The notes under the pieces are model-generated. The model made no database searches. It worked only from the letters and a program-made list of their open reading frames with translations, and was not told the DNA's origin. 64,000 nt of DNA from assembly GCF_009759685.1 (NCBI RefSeq), contig NZ_CP046654.1, positions 2,108,001-2,172,000 of the forward strand. Direction: 5' to 3'. This DNA comes from Acinetobacter baumannii. GTDB taxonomy: Bacteria > Pseudomonadota > Gammaproteobacteria > Pseudomonadales > Moraxellaceae. Position 1 is the first letter of the stretch; the number at the start of each line of letters is the position of its first letter. Position numbers and translations under genes: made by a program. This document shows, one piece after another, positions 24,033 to 32,478 of this stretch.

Positions 24033-26126
24033 ATGACTACACTTAATTATACGGTAAGGTTTCAAAAAACCGTTCTGGCAAGTTTAATTGGCTTTTGTAT
24101 AAGCCAGCCAAGTTTTGCTCTTGAAGAACTTTCTGATGCAGGTTTAAGTGAAACTACTGGTGAAGGTATCGCTATTTTGCCTCAAAATACTTATATGGTA
24201 TTTCGTGGAGCTGGAGCGAATGAAACCACCAACCAAATTTTAACCGATCGCACTAAAGATACGGGTTATATCAATTATGTACCTGTTGGTCCATTAAGTA
24301 TGACTTCGGCAGACACCAATAAAAACGGTACGATTGATTCGGGTGACCGTGCAGTGGGTAAAGCTGATATTTATCTTTATGGCCTTGCTTTATCCAAATC
24401 TGATAATAATACCAATACACGTATAGCTCCCACTGAGGCTGCAGCAGCAATATCAAGCTGGGGTACAGCTGTTAACCCGTGGATATTTAAAGTTGCAACT
24501 GAAAACTTAGTACCGAACTTCAGTGCAACAAATTGTACTGGAGCTACTGATCCAACTTGTCAGGTGACGTATTTAGCTTTAGAAGCTCCTTTATATGAGA
24601 TGGGGACTAAAGATGCTGCAGGTCTGGATGCATATAAGCTTAAATTAGGCTTATGGTCAGATATTTTTGTTCGTAATCCTAATAAAATAAATGGGGCAGC
24701 AGATCAATTTAACTATGGTGACTCTAATGGTTTAATTGGTACAAGTACTGATGCGAGCCGTGCGAATCGTTTACGTTTGCAAGGTATTTGGAATAATTTT
24801 AGTTTAAACGGTAGTCGTCTACAGGTATTTCAAACTTTAGGTGGGGCGACGACTAGTGGGGGCATGAGTCCTTTTTATAATAATACATTGGGGATTGCCG
24901 GAGTTATACGTTTGAATAGCGGAGACAGCAAGGATGTTAAGGCTATTACTACAAGTTCTCTAACCGAAGGATCTACTACTTCTCCGTGGACTCTTATTCA
25001 TGCGGGTGCTAATTCGACATTAAGTACAAGCACAACAGGTGATTGTAATAATGGAGGGACAGGAAGTTTTGGTACCTCAGCGGGATGCCGTTATTATGTA
25101 GAAAAACGTACACGTACAGATAGTAAAACCGCCACAAAAACGTGGGATGTCTCAGGCTTATCGAATGCAGGAGTTTTACGTTTGAGTACACGTGAAACGA
25201 GCGATACTGGAAATCTTATTACACCTGCAATTAATGGTGGTGTGGCACCGACTTTTGATGCTAATGAGGGAGTTTACCTTTATAACCCAAATATTAATCT
25301 TGTATTAGGTACTTTATACCAGCCTCTGGTGCTAGGTTCTGATGGTAAAAACTTTAGTTTAGAAATTGCCCGTATTGCGAATAAACCAGAAATTTATAAA
25401 CAAATTTATACTGACTACAGCGGTGCAGATACCTCTTATAAAGGCTCAACTTGTAATGTTTATCAATGTGGTAGCCAACTAACTTTAGGTGGTAAAAATT
25501 ACCAAGGCTATAATGCAACACACAGTAGTATTTCTATTGGTACTGCCTATAGCGAGGATGGTGGAAAAACTCTAAGAGCTTCAACCGATGAAGGAGCAGT
25601 GGGTATTTCGTTTGGTAAGTTAAATTCAGGTACGATTTCACAAACAACTTATTCAAACCAGATGACTGAAGTACATTATAAACAACGTGGAGTAAATACT
25701 CAGACGTGGGTACAGTCTTATAGTTGTACTCTATTTATTTGTGGCGCTGGTACAACAGGATATCTATATCAGTGGGAATATAATAATGGTTCTACACCTT
25801 GGGCAATTTTAGCCCCAACAACAAAACCTGCAGATGCTACATGTTCTCCAACTATTGGTTGTAGTAGTACTTCTGGAACTACACCTATGTATGGTTCCAT
25901 TGCAAACCGTGTTTGGGCGAACTCATCAGCTGTTTGGTTAACGGCAGCAAATAACGAAGTAAATAATTTAATTGGTGCCAATAATGGAATGACAGGTACA
26001 ACTTTCCCAACATTAAATCAGGCACCTACACCTGTTATAAACTCTAGTCCAATAAATAACATGGGTTCAGCTGTTATTGATGGTGTTTTAATTCAGCATT
26101 TAAAACTGACAACTAAGGGTCTCTAA
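24033..26126 (+). CDS. Exported protein 2 of the cluster, with an EF-hand-like loop
   Basis: A 697-residue protein. The signal peptide is cleaved near SFA-29 and followed by LEELSDAGLSETTGEG (cluster motif, residues 30-45). Residues 94-105 (DTNKNGTIDSGD) fit a calcium-binding EF-hand loop, with oxygen ligands at positions 1, 3, 5, 9 and 12, Gly at 6 and Ile at 8. The remainder is Gly/Thr/Asn-rich with short Cys pairs (CTGATDPTC, CNVYQC, CTLFIC, CSPTIGC). No adhesin or enzyme domain is recognised. ATG 24033 is preceded by AGGAAGG, so the earlier TTG start is unlikely. It is followed 15 bases later by protein 3 and forms an operon with proteins 3 and 4. Confidence 0.8.
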   Translation: MTTLNYTVRFQKTVLASLIGFCISQPSFALEELSDAGLSETTGEGIAILPQNTYMVFRGAGANETTNQILTDRTKDTGYINYVPVGPLSMTSADTNKNGTIDSGDRAVGKADIYLYGLALSKSDNNTNTRIAPTEAAAAISSWGTAVNPWIFKVATENLVPNFSATNCTGATDPTCQVTYLALEAPLYEMGTKDAAGLDAYKLKLGLWSDIFVRNPNKINGAADQFNYGDSNGLIGTSTDASRANRLRLQGIWNNFSLNGSRLQVFQTLGGATTSGGMSPFYNNTLGIAGVIRLNSGDSKDVKAITTSSLTEGSTTSPWTLIHAGANSTLSTSTTGDCNNGGTGSFGTSAGCRYYVEKRTRTDSKTATKTWDVSGLSNAGVLRLSTRETSDTGNLITPAINGGVAPTFDANEGVYLYNPNINLVLGTLYQPLVLGSDGKNFSLEIARIANKPEIYKQIYTDYSGADTSYKGSTCNVYQCGSQLTLGGKNYQGYNATHSSISIGTAYSEDGGKTLRASTDEGAVGISFGKLNSGTISQTTYSNQMTEVHYKQRGVNTQTWVQSYSCTLFICGAGTTGYLYQWEYNNGSTPWAILAPTTKPADATCSPTIGCSSTSGTTPMYGSIANRVWANSSAVWLTAANNEVNNLIGANNGMTGTTFPTLNQAPTPVINSSPINNMGSAVIDGVLIQHLKLTTKGL

Positions 26127-26141
26127 GAGGAGGGTAACGCG

Positions 26142-26867
26142 ATGAAAAAAATAACTGCTTTACTCTTTGCTCTTTGTGCAACTGTGACTCATGCAGAGTT
26201 ACAGACCTTGGATAATGATGCATTACAGGCAATCAATGGCCAAGCTGGTGCTGATTTATCACTCATGCTTAATTTAAACCAGACCAGTAACGGTATATTT
26301 GATAATGGCAGTGGCGGCGTTTGTGAAAACGTAGAGTTTTGTCACATTGGTTTAGCAATTAACAAACGTTTTGTGCAAGCAGACACGACTAAGCCAAGTG
26401 GTTGGGCTGAAAATAGTGATAGCGGTAATAAACTTTGGTTAGTATTTAAAGGCGTACAAGGCACTTTAAATATTCAAAAAATGGGTTTAGATGGTGCTGA
26501 TTTAAAGTATCTTGATAAAAGTAATACTGAAATTATAAAACCGGCTATTCAACTTAGTTTTAGTGCAGCACAGCCAATTTTAATTCGTAACTTTGGTTTT
26601 AATGCTCTGTCAATTGAGCAAGATAACTTTACGAGCTCAACAACAACGCAAGGCTCGAGTGCAAATATGTATGATTATGCATATTTCAAAAAACCAACCT
26701 ATGCAGCGACTGCTAATAGTGCGAACCAGCAAGTAGCTACTGCGACTCCATCGGCGTATGACTATGGTCGTGAAACAGGTTTTATGGGCTTAATGATGAA
26801 CGGTAACATGGCAATTCAAGGAAAAGTCATGGTCTTTAGCTGTGATGGTAGCCATCCACGTTGTTAA
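26142..26867 (+). CDS. Exported protein 3 of the cluster
   Basis: A 241-residue protein. The signal peptide is MKKITALLFALCATVTHA (cleavage after residue 18), followed by the cluster motif LDNDALQAINGQAG at 23-36. It has Cys-pair loops CENVEFC near residue 62 and a C-terminal CDGSHPRC. The middle is beta-rich, with KLWLVFKGVQGTLNI and an ILIRNFGFNALSIEQ segment. A GAGGAGGG ribosome site precedes the ATG. The gap to gene 2 is 15 bases and to gene 4 is 32 bases, so genes 2-4 are very likely one transcript. Function unknown. Confidence 0.8.
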   Translation: MKKITALLFALCATVTHAELQTLDNDALQAINGQAGADLSLMLNLNQTSNGIFDNGSGGVCENVEFCHIGLAINKRFVQADTTKPSGWAENSDSGNKLWLVFKGVQGTLNIQKMGLDGADLKYLDKSNTEIIKPAIQLSFSAAQPILIRNFGFNALSIEQDNFTSSTTTQGSSANMYDYAYFKKPTYAATANSANQQVATATPSAYDYGRETGFMGLMMNGNMAIQGKVMVFSCDGSHPRC

Positions 26868-26899
26868 AGGTTAATGTAGATTTCAAAGGAACTGAAGTG

Positions 26900-29311
26900 A
26901 TGAACAAAAATAAAGAAAGTCACGGCTCAAAGTTTATTTTAAATACATTAACAGCCAGTATGTTGTTAGTGAGCGGACAGGTTTTTGCTTTAGAAGCGTT
27001 AACAGACGCTGATTTGAGTGCCGTGAATGGCCAAGATGGTATATCGATCCAGACGACTTATAATGAAATTAATATAGACAATGCCTATTGGGACGATCAT
27101 GCAGGAACTTCAAATAGTGCAGATCAGGTTTTGAGAGCCCAAGCTGGTGGAATAAAAGTACAAAAGAGTAATGCTTCCACACAAACATTAGGAACAAACT
27201 ACCGTTTGGATGTGGGTAGTAATCCAACGACAGGAAAAACTGGTCTAGATTTCTCCTTACAGAGTAATCCTTCTCTTATTACTGTGAATAGTTTTAAGGT
27301 CTGTAATAGTTCGTCAATTTGCTCACCTACAATGGGACAACTGGCTATTCAGACTTCTTCACCTTTGAGTTTAGCCCTTACTACACAAGATGGCTTATTT
27401 AATGCAAATAGCCAGTCAAGCATGAGACTTGGCCTCAATAATGCGAATATTTATTTAGGACAAGTAGATGCACGTACGCAACTTAACCAATTAATTTTAA
27501 AAAACTTTAATTTTAATTTTGTTGGTAAAGGCGCTATGTTAATTGACCCTAACCGAGGTCTGGTTTTACAAACCAATACGGGGTCTAATACTGCTGCGGT
27601 TGGGCAAACTCCAAATAGTACCTATGGCTATGTCGATTTTAATCGTGTCGCCGATTCTGCTTCTGGTTTAACTGCTGGTACATATGTAGACAGTAGCGGG
27701 AAAGTAACCAATTCAGGTCTGAATATTGAGGTAATGCTTAGCTCAAATGTTGATAAGTCAAATCCTTATGCCCTAGACACGACAAATAGCCCACAGAATT
27801 CTAAAGGCTTGATTCGTTTAGGTGCTAGCGGCCGTATGGTCAATAGTTACTTACAAGTCCGTGGTATGGATGGCTCTTCAGATAAAACAACATTAGGTAC
27901 TGCTAATACAGCTTCAGGTACGGGATCAAGTAATAGTATTTTAGGTAACTCTGGAATTGCCTTTCGTATGAAAGGGGAGTTCACTAAAGATAATGATTCG
28001 ATGTTAGGTTCAGATGGTAAAGCAACTACCTTGGAAATTGGTGGTGCAGGTCTGAATGCTTATGGTTTTGAATTCGGTAATTTAACGGGGCTGAACTCGG
28101 CTACACGCGGTTATTTTGACAGCGGAAATATTTATCTAAATCTTGCTGATACAAAAACTTTATTAATGCCAAATAACGCAACGTTAAATGCAATTCGTTT
28201 AGGATCTGGCACTTTAACCACAGCTGCCGATTATCAACATAATATTCATCGTGATACGGTGACTAATCCATTTAGCTTAATTCTTGCCATGCGTGGAGCA
28301 GAGTTTCAGGCATTTTCAAGACGCGGTCGTTTTACCACCAGTGCAAATGTCGCTGCTGCCAATCAATTTGCAGATAATGGTTTAAATAACCAGTGGGGTT
28401 TGGCATTACCTTTTTATAATTTAAATGCGAATGCCGCTGTCTATGGTGTAGATGCGCCTGCAAATAGTGCTTATTACTATACAAAAGATGCCAACGGTAA
28501 ACCGATTCAAAATTTAGTTGCAACATCTGGTACAACTTCACGTTTAGGTTTTGGTATAGCTGTCGGAACGACAGGTCGAGATGCAGGCGGTACTAAAACA
28601 ACTTCAATTTTATTAATTGATGGTTCTCCAAATACTAATAATGCGGGCAACCCTACCGATTATTATATGGGGTTACGTAATATTGATATGTTCCTCAAAG
28701 GCAATGGCACTATTGGTTTAGAAAATGGCAGTTTAAATATCGGTTTAAAAGATATGTTACTTGCTTTATCAACCGAAATTGCGGCAGGTTATTTACCGGG
28801 AGCTAAATATAAAACTTGTCCGGCAACTGGGTCTTGTACTTCGCCAATCGATAACTTTGCCAAAAATAATGATGTCTTATTTGGTTTAAAACTACGTTTA
28901 GGCGGTGATCTTAATTTATCGATAGTGCCGAATAGTTCAATTGCAGATGGTAGTGCTTTAACTGTACTCGGCGATTTTACAATGCCTGCGACAGCAACTG
29001 GAAATACTGTACAAATTAGTGATCCGATTGATGGTTCTGCAATTGGTTTTGACAATATTACTGGAAAGCTAGCGTTTAATACCGCTTTAGTTGTGGGCAA
29101 AGATACCGCAAGTGGTTTAGGTAAAGTTGGCGTAAATACCGCGGTTTATTTTAACCCTGATAAGAGTATTGACGGCGCATTACGTGTGAAAGATATTAAT
29201 TTCTATCCACCTTCAACAGGTGCAGGAGCACGTTTAGGTGAGCTTGCAATTACGGGTGGACGTCTAAATAGTAGCTTTAGCATTGTGCCTAGAAATGGCG
29301 CCTTTAACTAA
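26900..29311 (+). CDS. Exported protein 4 of the cluster, largest member
   Basis: An 803-residue protein. The signal peptide is cleaved after VFA-30 and followed by LEALTDADLSAVNGQDG (31-47), the clearest copy of the cluster motif. Long Asn/Gly/Ser/Thr-rich beta sequence follows, with Cys-pair loops CNSSSIC (near 137) and CPATGSC (near 650). Repeated phrases such as LRLGGDLNLSIVP and NLKDMLLAL-type segments suggest a repetitive beta architecture, but no exact repeat is seen. ATG 26900 is preferred over the in-frame ATG 13 codons earlier, because it has an AAGGAACTGAAG ribosome region and begins a proper signal peptide. A strong terminator follows. Confidence 0.8.
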   Translation: MNKNKESHGSKFILNTLTASMLLVSGQVFALEALTDADLSAVNGQDGISIQTTYNEINIDNAYWDDHAGTSNSADQVLRAQAGGIKVQKSNASTQTLGTNYRLDVGSNPTTGKTGLDFSLQSNPSLITVNSFKVCNSSSICSPTMGQLAIQTSSPLSLALTTQDGLFNANSQSSMRLGLNNANIYLGQVDARTQLNQLILKNFNFNFVGKGAMLIDPNRGLVLQTNTGSNTAAVGQTPNSTYGYVDFNRVADSASGLTAGTYVDSSGKVTNSGLNIEVMLSSNVDKSNPYALDTTNSPQNSKGLIRLGASGRMVNSYLQVRGMDGSSDKTTLGTANTASGTGSSNSILGNSGIAFRMKGEFTKDNDSMLGSDGKATTLEIGGAGLNAYGFEFGNLTGLNSATRGYFDSGNIYLNLADTKTLLMPNNATLNAIRLGSGTLTTAADYQHNIHRDTVTNPFSLILAMRGAEFQAFSRRGRFTTSANVAAANQFADNGLNNQWGLALPFYNLNANAAVYGVDAPANSAYYYTKDANGKPIQNLVATSGTTSRLGFGIAVGTTGRDAGGTKTTSILLIDGSPNTNNAGNPTDYYMGLRNIDMFLKGNGTIGLENGSLNIGLKDMLLALSTEIAAGYLPGAKYKTCPATGSCTSPIDNFAKNNDVLFGLKLRLGGDLNLSIVPNSSIADGSALTVLGDFTMPATATGNTVQISDPIDGSAIGFDNITGKLAFNTALVVGKDTASGLGKVGVNTAVYFNPDKSIDGALRVKDINFYPPSTGAGARLGELAITGGRLNSSFSIVPRNGAFN

Positions 29312-29316
29312 TCAAT

Positions 29317-29345
29317 AAAAGTGACGTTTAACGTCACTTTTTTAT
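29317..29345 (+). terminator. Terminator after exported protein 4
   Basis: AAAGTGACGT pairs perfectly with ACGTCACTTT around TTA, followed by a T-run. It ends the gene 2-4 operon. Confidence 0.9.
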
Positions 29346-29472
29346 ATAAATTTTAGTTTAGTGTGATTGGATTTGCATTCGTCGGGTTATAGAGATAATT
29401 GCTTTGTACTTGAATATTATTCTGATAGTCTGAACAAATAATAAACGTTTGTCTCTTAAGGATTAGAGCGAC

Positions 29473-30426
29473 ATGAAAAATAAAAATATAGGGTGTTGGC
29501 TGTTACTTGCCGGTAGTTCAAGTGTTTTTGCGATGCAGCCTTTAGATGATCAAAGTCTTGCAGCTGCGACGGGTCAAAATGGTCTAACTTTAGGTATTCA
29601 GGCCGATCAAGTTAAATTTAATCAAGTTGCCTTGATTGATACGAATGGTATTGCATCTACGTCTTACAACAGTAAAGCAGGTCTTGTCATTGCAGGAAAC
29701 TCTACTAATCCGGTTCCTGGCATAGAGTTTATTAAAGCTGCTGTATCTACAAATCCTTCTTTTAATATTGCAATTGATACCGATGCTGGTGGTGGAAATC
29801 CTTTTTTAAATTTAGCTGTCACGATGGGGAGTGACGTAAATGGTATTCGGCTTTTACCATTTTCAGTTTATTTAGCACCAAGCACATCTTTATCTAGTCC
29901 ATCCGATTATGCATTAACAAGTTATGCACCAAAATCAATTTTTAGTTCGGGCACAACGGTGAATACCGGGGTAAAAGAGCTGATTCGTTCTACTGGTAAT
30001 CTTGATATTAACTTTGTACAAACCAATAAGCCTCGTTTAAATATTCAATTGGGACATGCTGCCCAGTCGGTTATGGTTAAATTCGGAGGAGCTATTCAAT
30101 CGATTTGTTCTGCTGCATCTGGCTGCCCGATTACTTTAGTTTCCGATAACACGGGTGCTACATTTGGGTTTAAATTTGCAGGTACGAATGCGTCAACGGG
30201 TTTTGTTCTTGATGGATTTTATGCTGGGGTTGACCCGACAGGACTTACCTTTGGAAATATAGGTGTATCTAGTAAATTTGATGCATCACTTAACAATGTG
30301 ACTTTAGGAAATTTAGGTACACAAAGTACAACAACATTTAATAATTTACCCAATGGGTCTATGGGGAGTTTTGGAGTTACGGGTGCTTCGGTGACCGACT
30401 TTAAAATGAAAGTAAGTGGCTTTTAA
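29473..30426 (+). CDS. Exported protein 5 of the cluster
   Basis: A 317-residue protein. The signal peptide MKNKNIGCWLLLAGSSSVFA is cleaved after residue 20, followed by MQPLDDQSLAAATGQNG (21-37), matching the cluster motif. It is Gly/Asn/Ser/Thr-rich and beta-like, with one Cys-pair loop CSAASGC near residue 214, and ends in KVSGF. It is separated from gene 4 by a terminator and a 161-base gap, so it has its own promoter. An AAGGATTAGAG ribosome region precedes the ATG. Function unknown; its place in the family rests on the motif, the Cys loop and adjacency. Confidence 0.8.
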   Translation: MKNKNIGCWLLLAGSSSVFAMQPLDDQSLAAATGQNGLTLGIQADQVKFNQVALIDTNGIASTSYNSKAGLVIAGNSTNPVPGIEFIKAAVSTNPSFNIAIDTDAGGGNPFLNLAVTMGSDVNGIRLLPFSVYLAPSTSLSSPSDYALTSYAPKSIFSSGTTVNTGVKELIRSTGNLDINFVQTNKPRLNIQLGHAAQSVMVKFGGAIQSICSAASGCPITLVSDNTGATFGFKFAGTNASTGFVLDGFYAGVDPTGLTFGNIGVSSKFDASLNNVTLGNLGTQSTTTFNNLPNGSMGSFGVTGASVTDFKMKVSGF

Positions 30427-30453
30427 AAAAATAATTAATTAACCTGAAATACC

Positions 30454-30489
30454 AAAAGAGGGCGGTTGTCTAAACAATCGCTCTCTTTT
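30454..30489. terminator. Bidirectional terminator between exported protein 5 and dusC
   Basis: A 16-bp stem (30454-30469 with 30474-30489, two G-U pairs) around CTAA, with A-rich and T-rich outer ends. It serves the two converging genes. Confidence 0.85.
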
Positions 30490-30499
30490 GTTTGAGTGA

Positions 30500-31444
30500 T
30501 TAAATACGAGAAGAACTGGTTTGCTCTAGCTGCTGAACAATTTCATCTAAAGCTTTAATGCGTTTCACTTGGTCCCATAATTCTTTCGCTTGAGGATAGG
30601 CTTTTGTCATCATACCTAACCACTGCTTATAACGGCCAACCATCCCAATTTCTGTTTTTGCTTGACCATTTAAAAAACGTATTTGTAAGTCAACCAGTTG
30701 TTCCCAAGTAAACAGTGCTTCATCCATATTTTGGCGAATACATTGTGTTAAATCTGGAGTAGTCACTGCACCACGGCCAATCATTAAATCTTCACAGCCA
30801 GATTGTTGCTGGCAAGCTCTAGCATCAGCATTGGTCCAGATTTCGCCGTTAGCAATCACATTAATTTTTAAAGCTTCTTTAATCGGTAGAATTTTTTCCC
30901 AATAAGCTGGTGGCGTATAACCATCTGCTTTAGTTCGAGCATGTACTGTTAACCAGCTTGCACCCGCATCTTCAACTGCATGGGCATTTTCCATGGTGTG
31001 GTTTTCATCTAGATAACCTAAACGCATTTTTGCTGAAACAGGGATGTGCGCAGGTACTGCATCACGGACTGCCTTAATCAGCATATGTACTACGTCTGGT
31101 TCATCAAGAAGTACCGAACCACCTCGATGTCGATTGACGGTTTTTGCAGGACAACCAAAATTAAGGTCAATTGCAGGAGCACCCAGCTCAACGACTTTTG
31201 CCGCATTTGCTGCAAGCATCTCTGGATTATTGCCTAAGAACTGAACGTGTACAGGTGTTCCAGCAGCTGTTTTACCATCGTTTTTAAGTTCAGGACAAAA
31301 ACTATAGTAAATATGGTCTGGCAAAATACTGTCTGTAACGCGAATAAACTCGGTTACACACCAGTCGAAGTGACCAACAGATGTGAGTGTATCCCGCATG
31401 ATCGGGTCAGTTAAACCTTCCATTGGAGCGAGTATGAGTTTCAC
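30500..31444 (-). CDS. dusC: tRNA-dihydrouridine(16) synthase
   Basis: FMN enzyme that reduces uridine to dihydrouridine in tRNA (position 16 for the DusC subgroup). The protein opens KLILAPMEGLTDPIM, has the catalytic Cys in FGCPAKTVNRHRGGSVLL near residue 95, and shows IGRGAVTTPDL in the second half. It aligns with E. coli DusC (MRVLLAPMEG) better than with DusA or DusB, including the CITEF-like CVTEFIRVTD. I choose GTG 31444 (314 residues), because AGGTGA lies upstream at proper spacing; a GTG four codons earlier has no ribosome site. Confidence 0.9.
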   Translation of the reverse strand: MKLILAPMEGLTDPIMRDTLTSVGHFDWCVTEFIRVTDSILPDHIYYSFCPELKNDGKTAAGTPVHVQFLGNNPEMLAANAAKVVELGAPAIDLNFGCPAKTVNRHRGGSVLLDEPDVVHMLIKAVRDAVPAHIPVSAKMRLGYLDENHTMENAHAVEDAGASWLTVHARTKADGYTPPAYWEKILPIKEALKINVIANGEIWTNADARACQQQSGCEDLMIGRGAVTTPDLTQCIRQNMDEALFTWEQLVDLQIRFLNGQAKTEIGMVGRYKQWLGMMTKAYPQAKELWDQVKRIKALDEIVQQLEQTSSSRI

Positions 31445-31528
31445 AGTCTGAGTCACCTGAGCAAAACAAAAACAGCGTTATACGGGATATGTATAACGCT
31501 GTCTAGTAGTGCTGAAATTTTAATTGTT

Positions 31529-32338
31529 TTATCGGCCCAATATCATCTCAAGCACAAATTTACTGCCAATAAAACCGATCGCTAATAATGCAAAACCAAT
31601 TAAGGTAAAACGAATCGCTTTTTGTCCGCGCCAGCCAAGTTTATAGTGGCCAATCAATAAAGAGCCATAAATAAACCATGAAATAATACTAAATACGGTT
31701 TTATGAGCGAGATGCTGGGCAAAGAAGCTATCAACTGTTAAGAAACCAAACGCGAGAGCAATGGTTAATAAAATAAAACCAGTAATGATGAGGTCAAATA
31801 ATAAAGATTCCATGGCCTGAATGGATGGAAGTAAATTGACCCAAATACGTTTTTTTTGTTTCTTTTTGAGTTCACGGTTTTGGAACCATATCAAGATCGC
31901 ATGTATGGTTGCCATCAGTAAAACAGCATAAGCAGAAAGTGAAAGAATAATATGAGTATCTAAACCTAATGAATGCTGTTCAATAAACTGATCGGGACGG
32001 CTAAATGCAAAACCTAAAATAAGACCAATCGCTGCTACAGGAATGCCGAGCAAGTTTAACGGTACAATCGGACGGAAAGTACTAAAAACTAAGCTTAACA
32101 ACAACATAAGTCCTGATGTAAAAGACACCAGATTAAAAACATCGTAGTTAATTCCTGATGGGGTCAGCATGGCATGACATAAAACTGTGCCATGTAACAG
32201 CAGTGCTAAGGTCGTAACAAAAGCAAATAACCATGGATTTGGTTCGCGTTTTGACATTAAACGTATGAACAGATACCAGAAAGAAGTGGTATATGCGATG
32301 AGTGCCAAAATTGTGTAAACCAAGGGGAGGCTAATCAT
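31529..32338 (-). CDS. ypjD: CcsA/YpjD-family inner-membrane protein
   Basis: A 269-residue protein with eight or more predicted membrane helices, of the cytochrome c assembly (CcsA-like) family. A conserved His sits in LGLDTHIILSLSAYAVLL (about residue 128) and another in AHKTVFSIISWFIYGSLL. It is divergent from ffh, the same placement as ypjD beside ffh in E. coli and Pseudomonas. Despite the family name there is no c-type cytochrome gene nearby, and YpjD proteins have been linked to magnesium/cobalt tolerance; the role here is unproven. Confidence 0.85.
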   Translation of the reverse strand: MISLPLVYTILALIAYTTSFWYLFIRLMSKREPNPWLFAFVTTLALLLHGTVLCHAMLTPSGINYDVFNLVSFTSGLMLLLSLVFSTFRPIVPLNLLGIPVAAIGLILGFAFSRPDQFIEQHSLGLDTHIILSLSAYAVLLMATIHAILIWFQNRELKKKQKKRIWVNLLPSIQAMESLLFDLIITGFILLTIALAFGFLTVDSFFAQHLAHKTVFSIISWFIYGSLLIGHYKLGWRGQKAIRFTLIGFALLAIGFIGSKFVLEMILGR

Positions 32339-32478
32339 GTCAAACCTTTTTCAGGATTAATTCATCTAGATAAGATATAAATTCGCTGCGAACTAAAGTA
32401 TCCTATAGCATTCTATGCATAAATTTTCTATTTCGAGAAAGATTTTTTTGCAACTAGCCATTTTAAGCGGATTTTGCA

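Noticed and set aside
22226..29330. The 14-mer AAAAGTGACGTTTA occurs on both sides of exported genes 1-4 (22226-22239 and 29317-29330), suggesting attachment-site repeats of a mobile block.
   Set aside because: In a 64-kb AT-rich window several exact 14-mer pairs are expected by chance. One copy is simply half of the gene 4 terminator, and no integrase or transposase is nearby.
22545..29583. The shared motif (for example LTDADLSAVNGQ) looks like the ELxxVxGG end of double-glycine bacteriocin leaders.
   Set aside because: It follows a Sec signal peptide, ends in GQ or GE and not GG, and the proteins are 240-800 residues long with no peptidase-transporter gene beside them.
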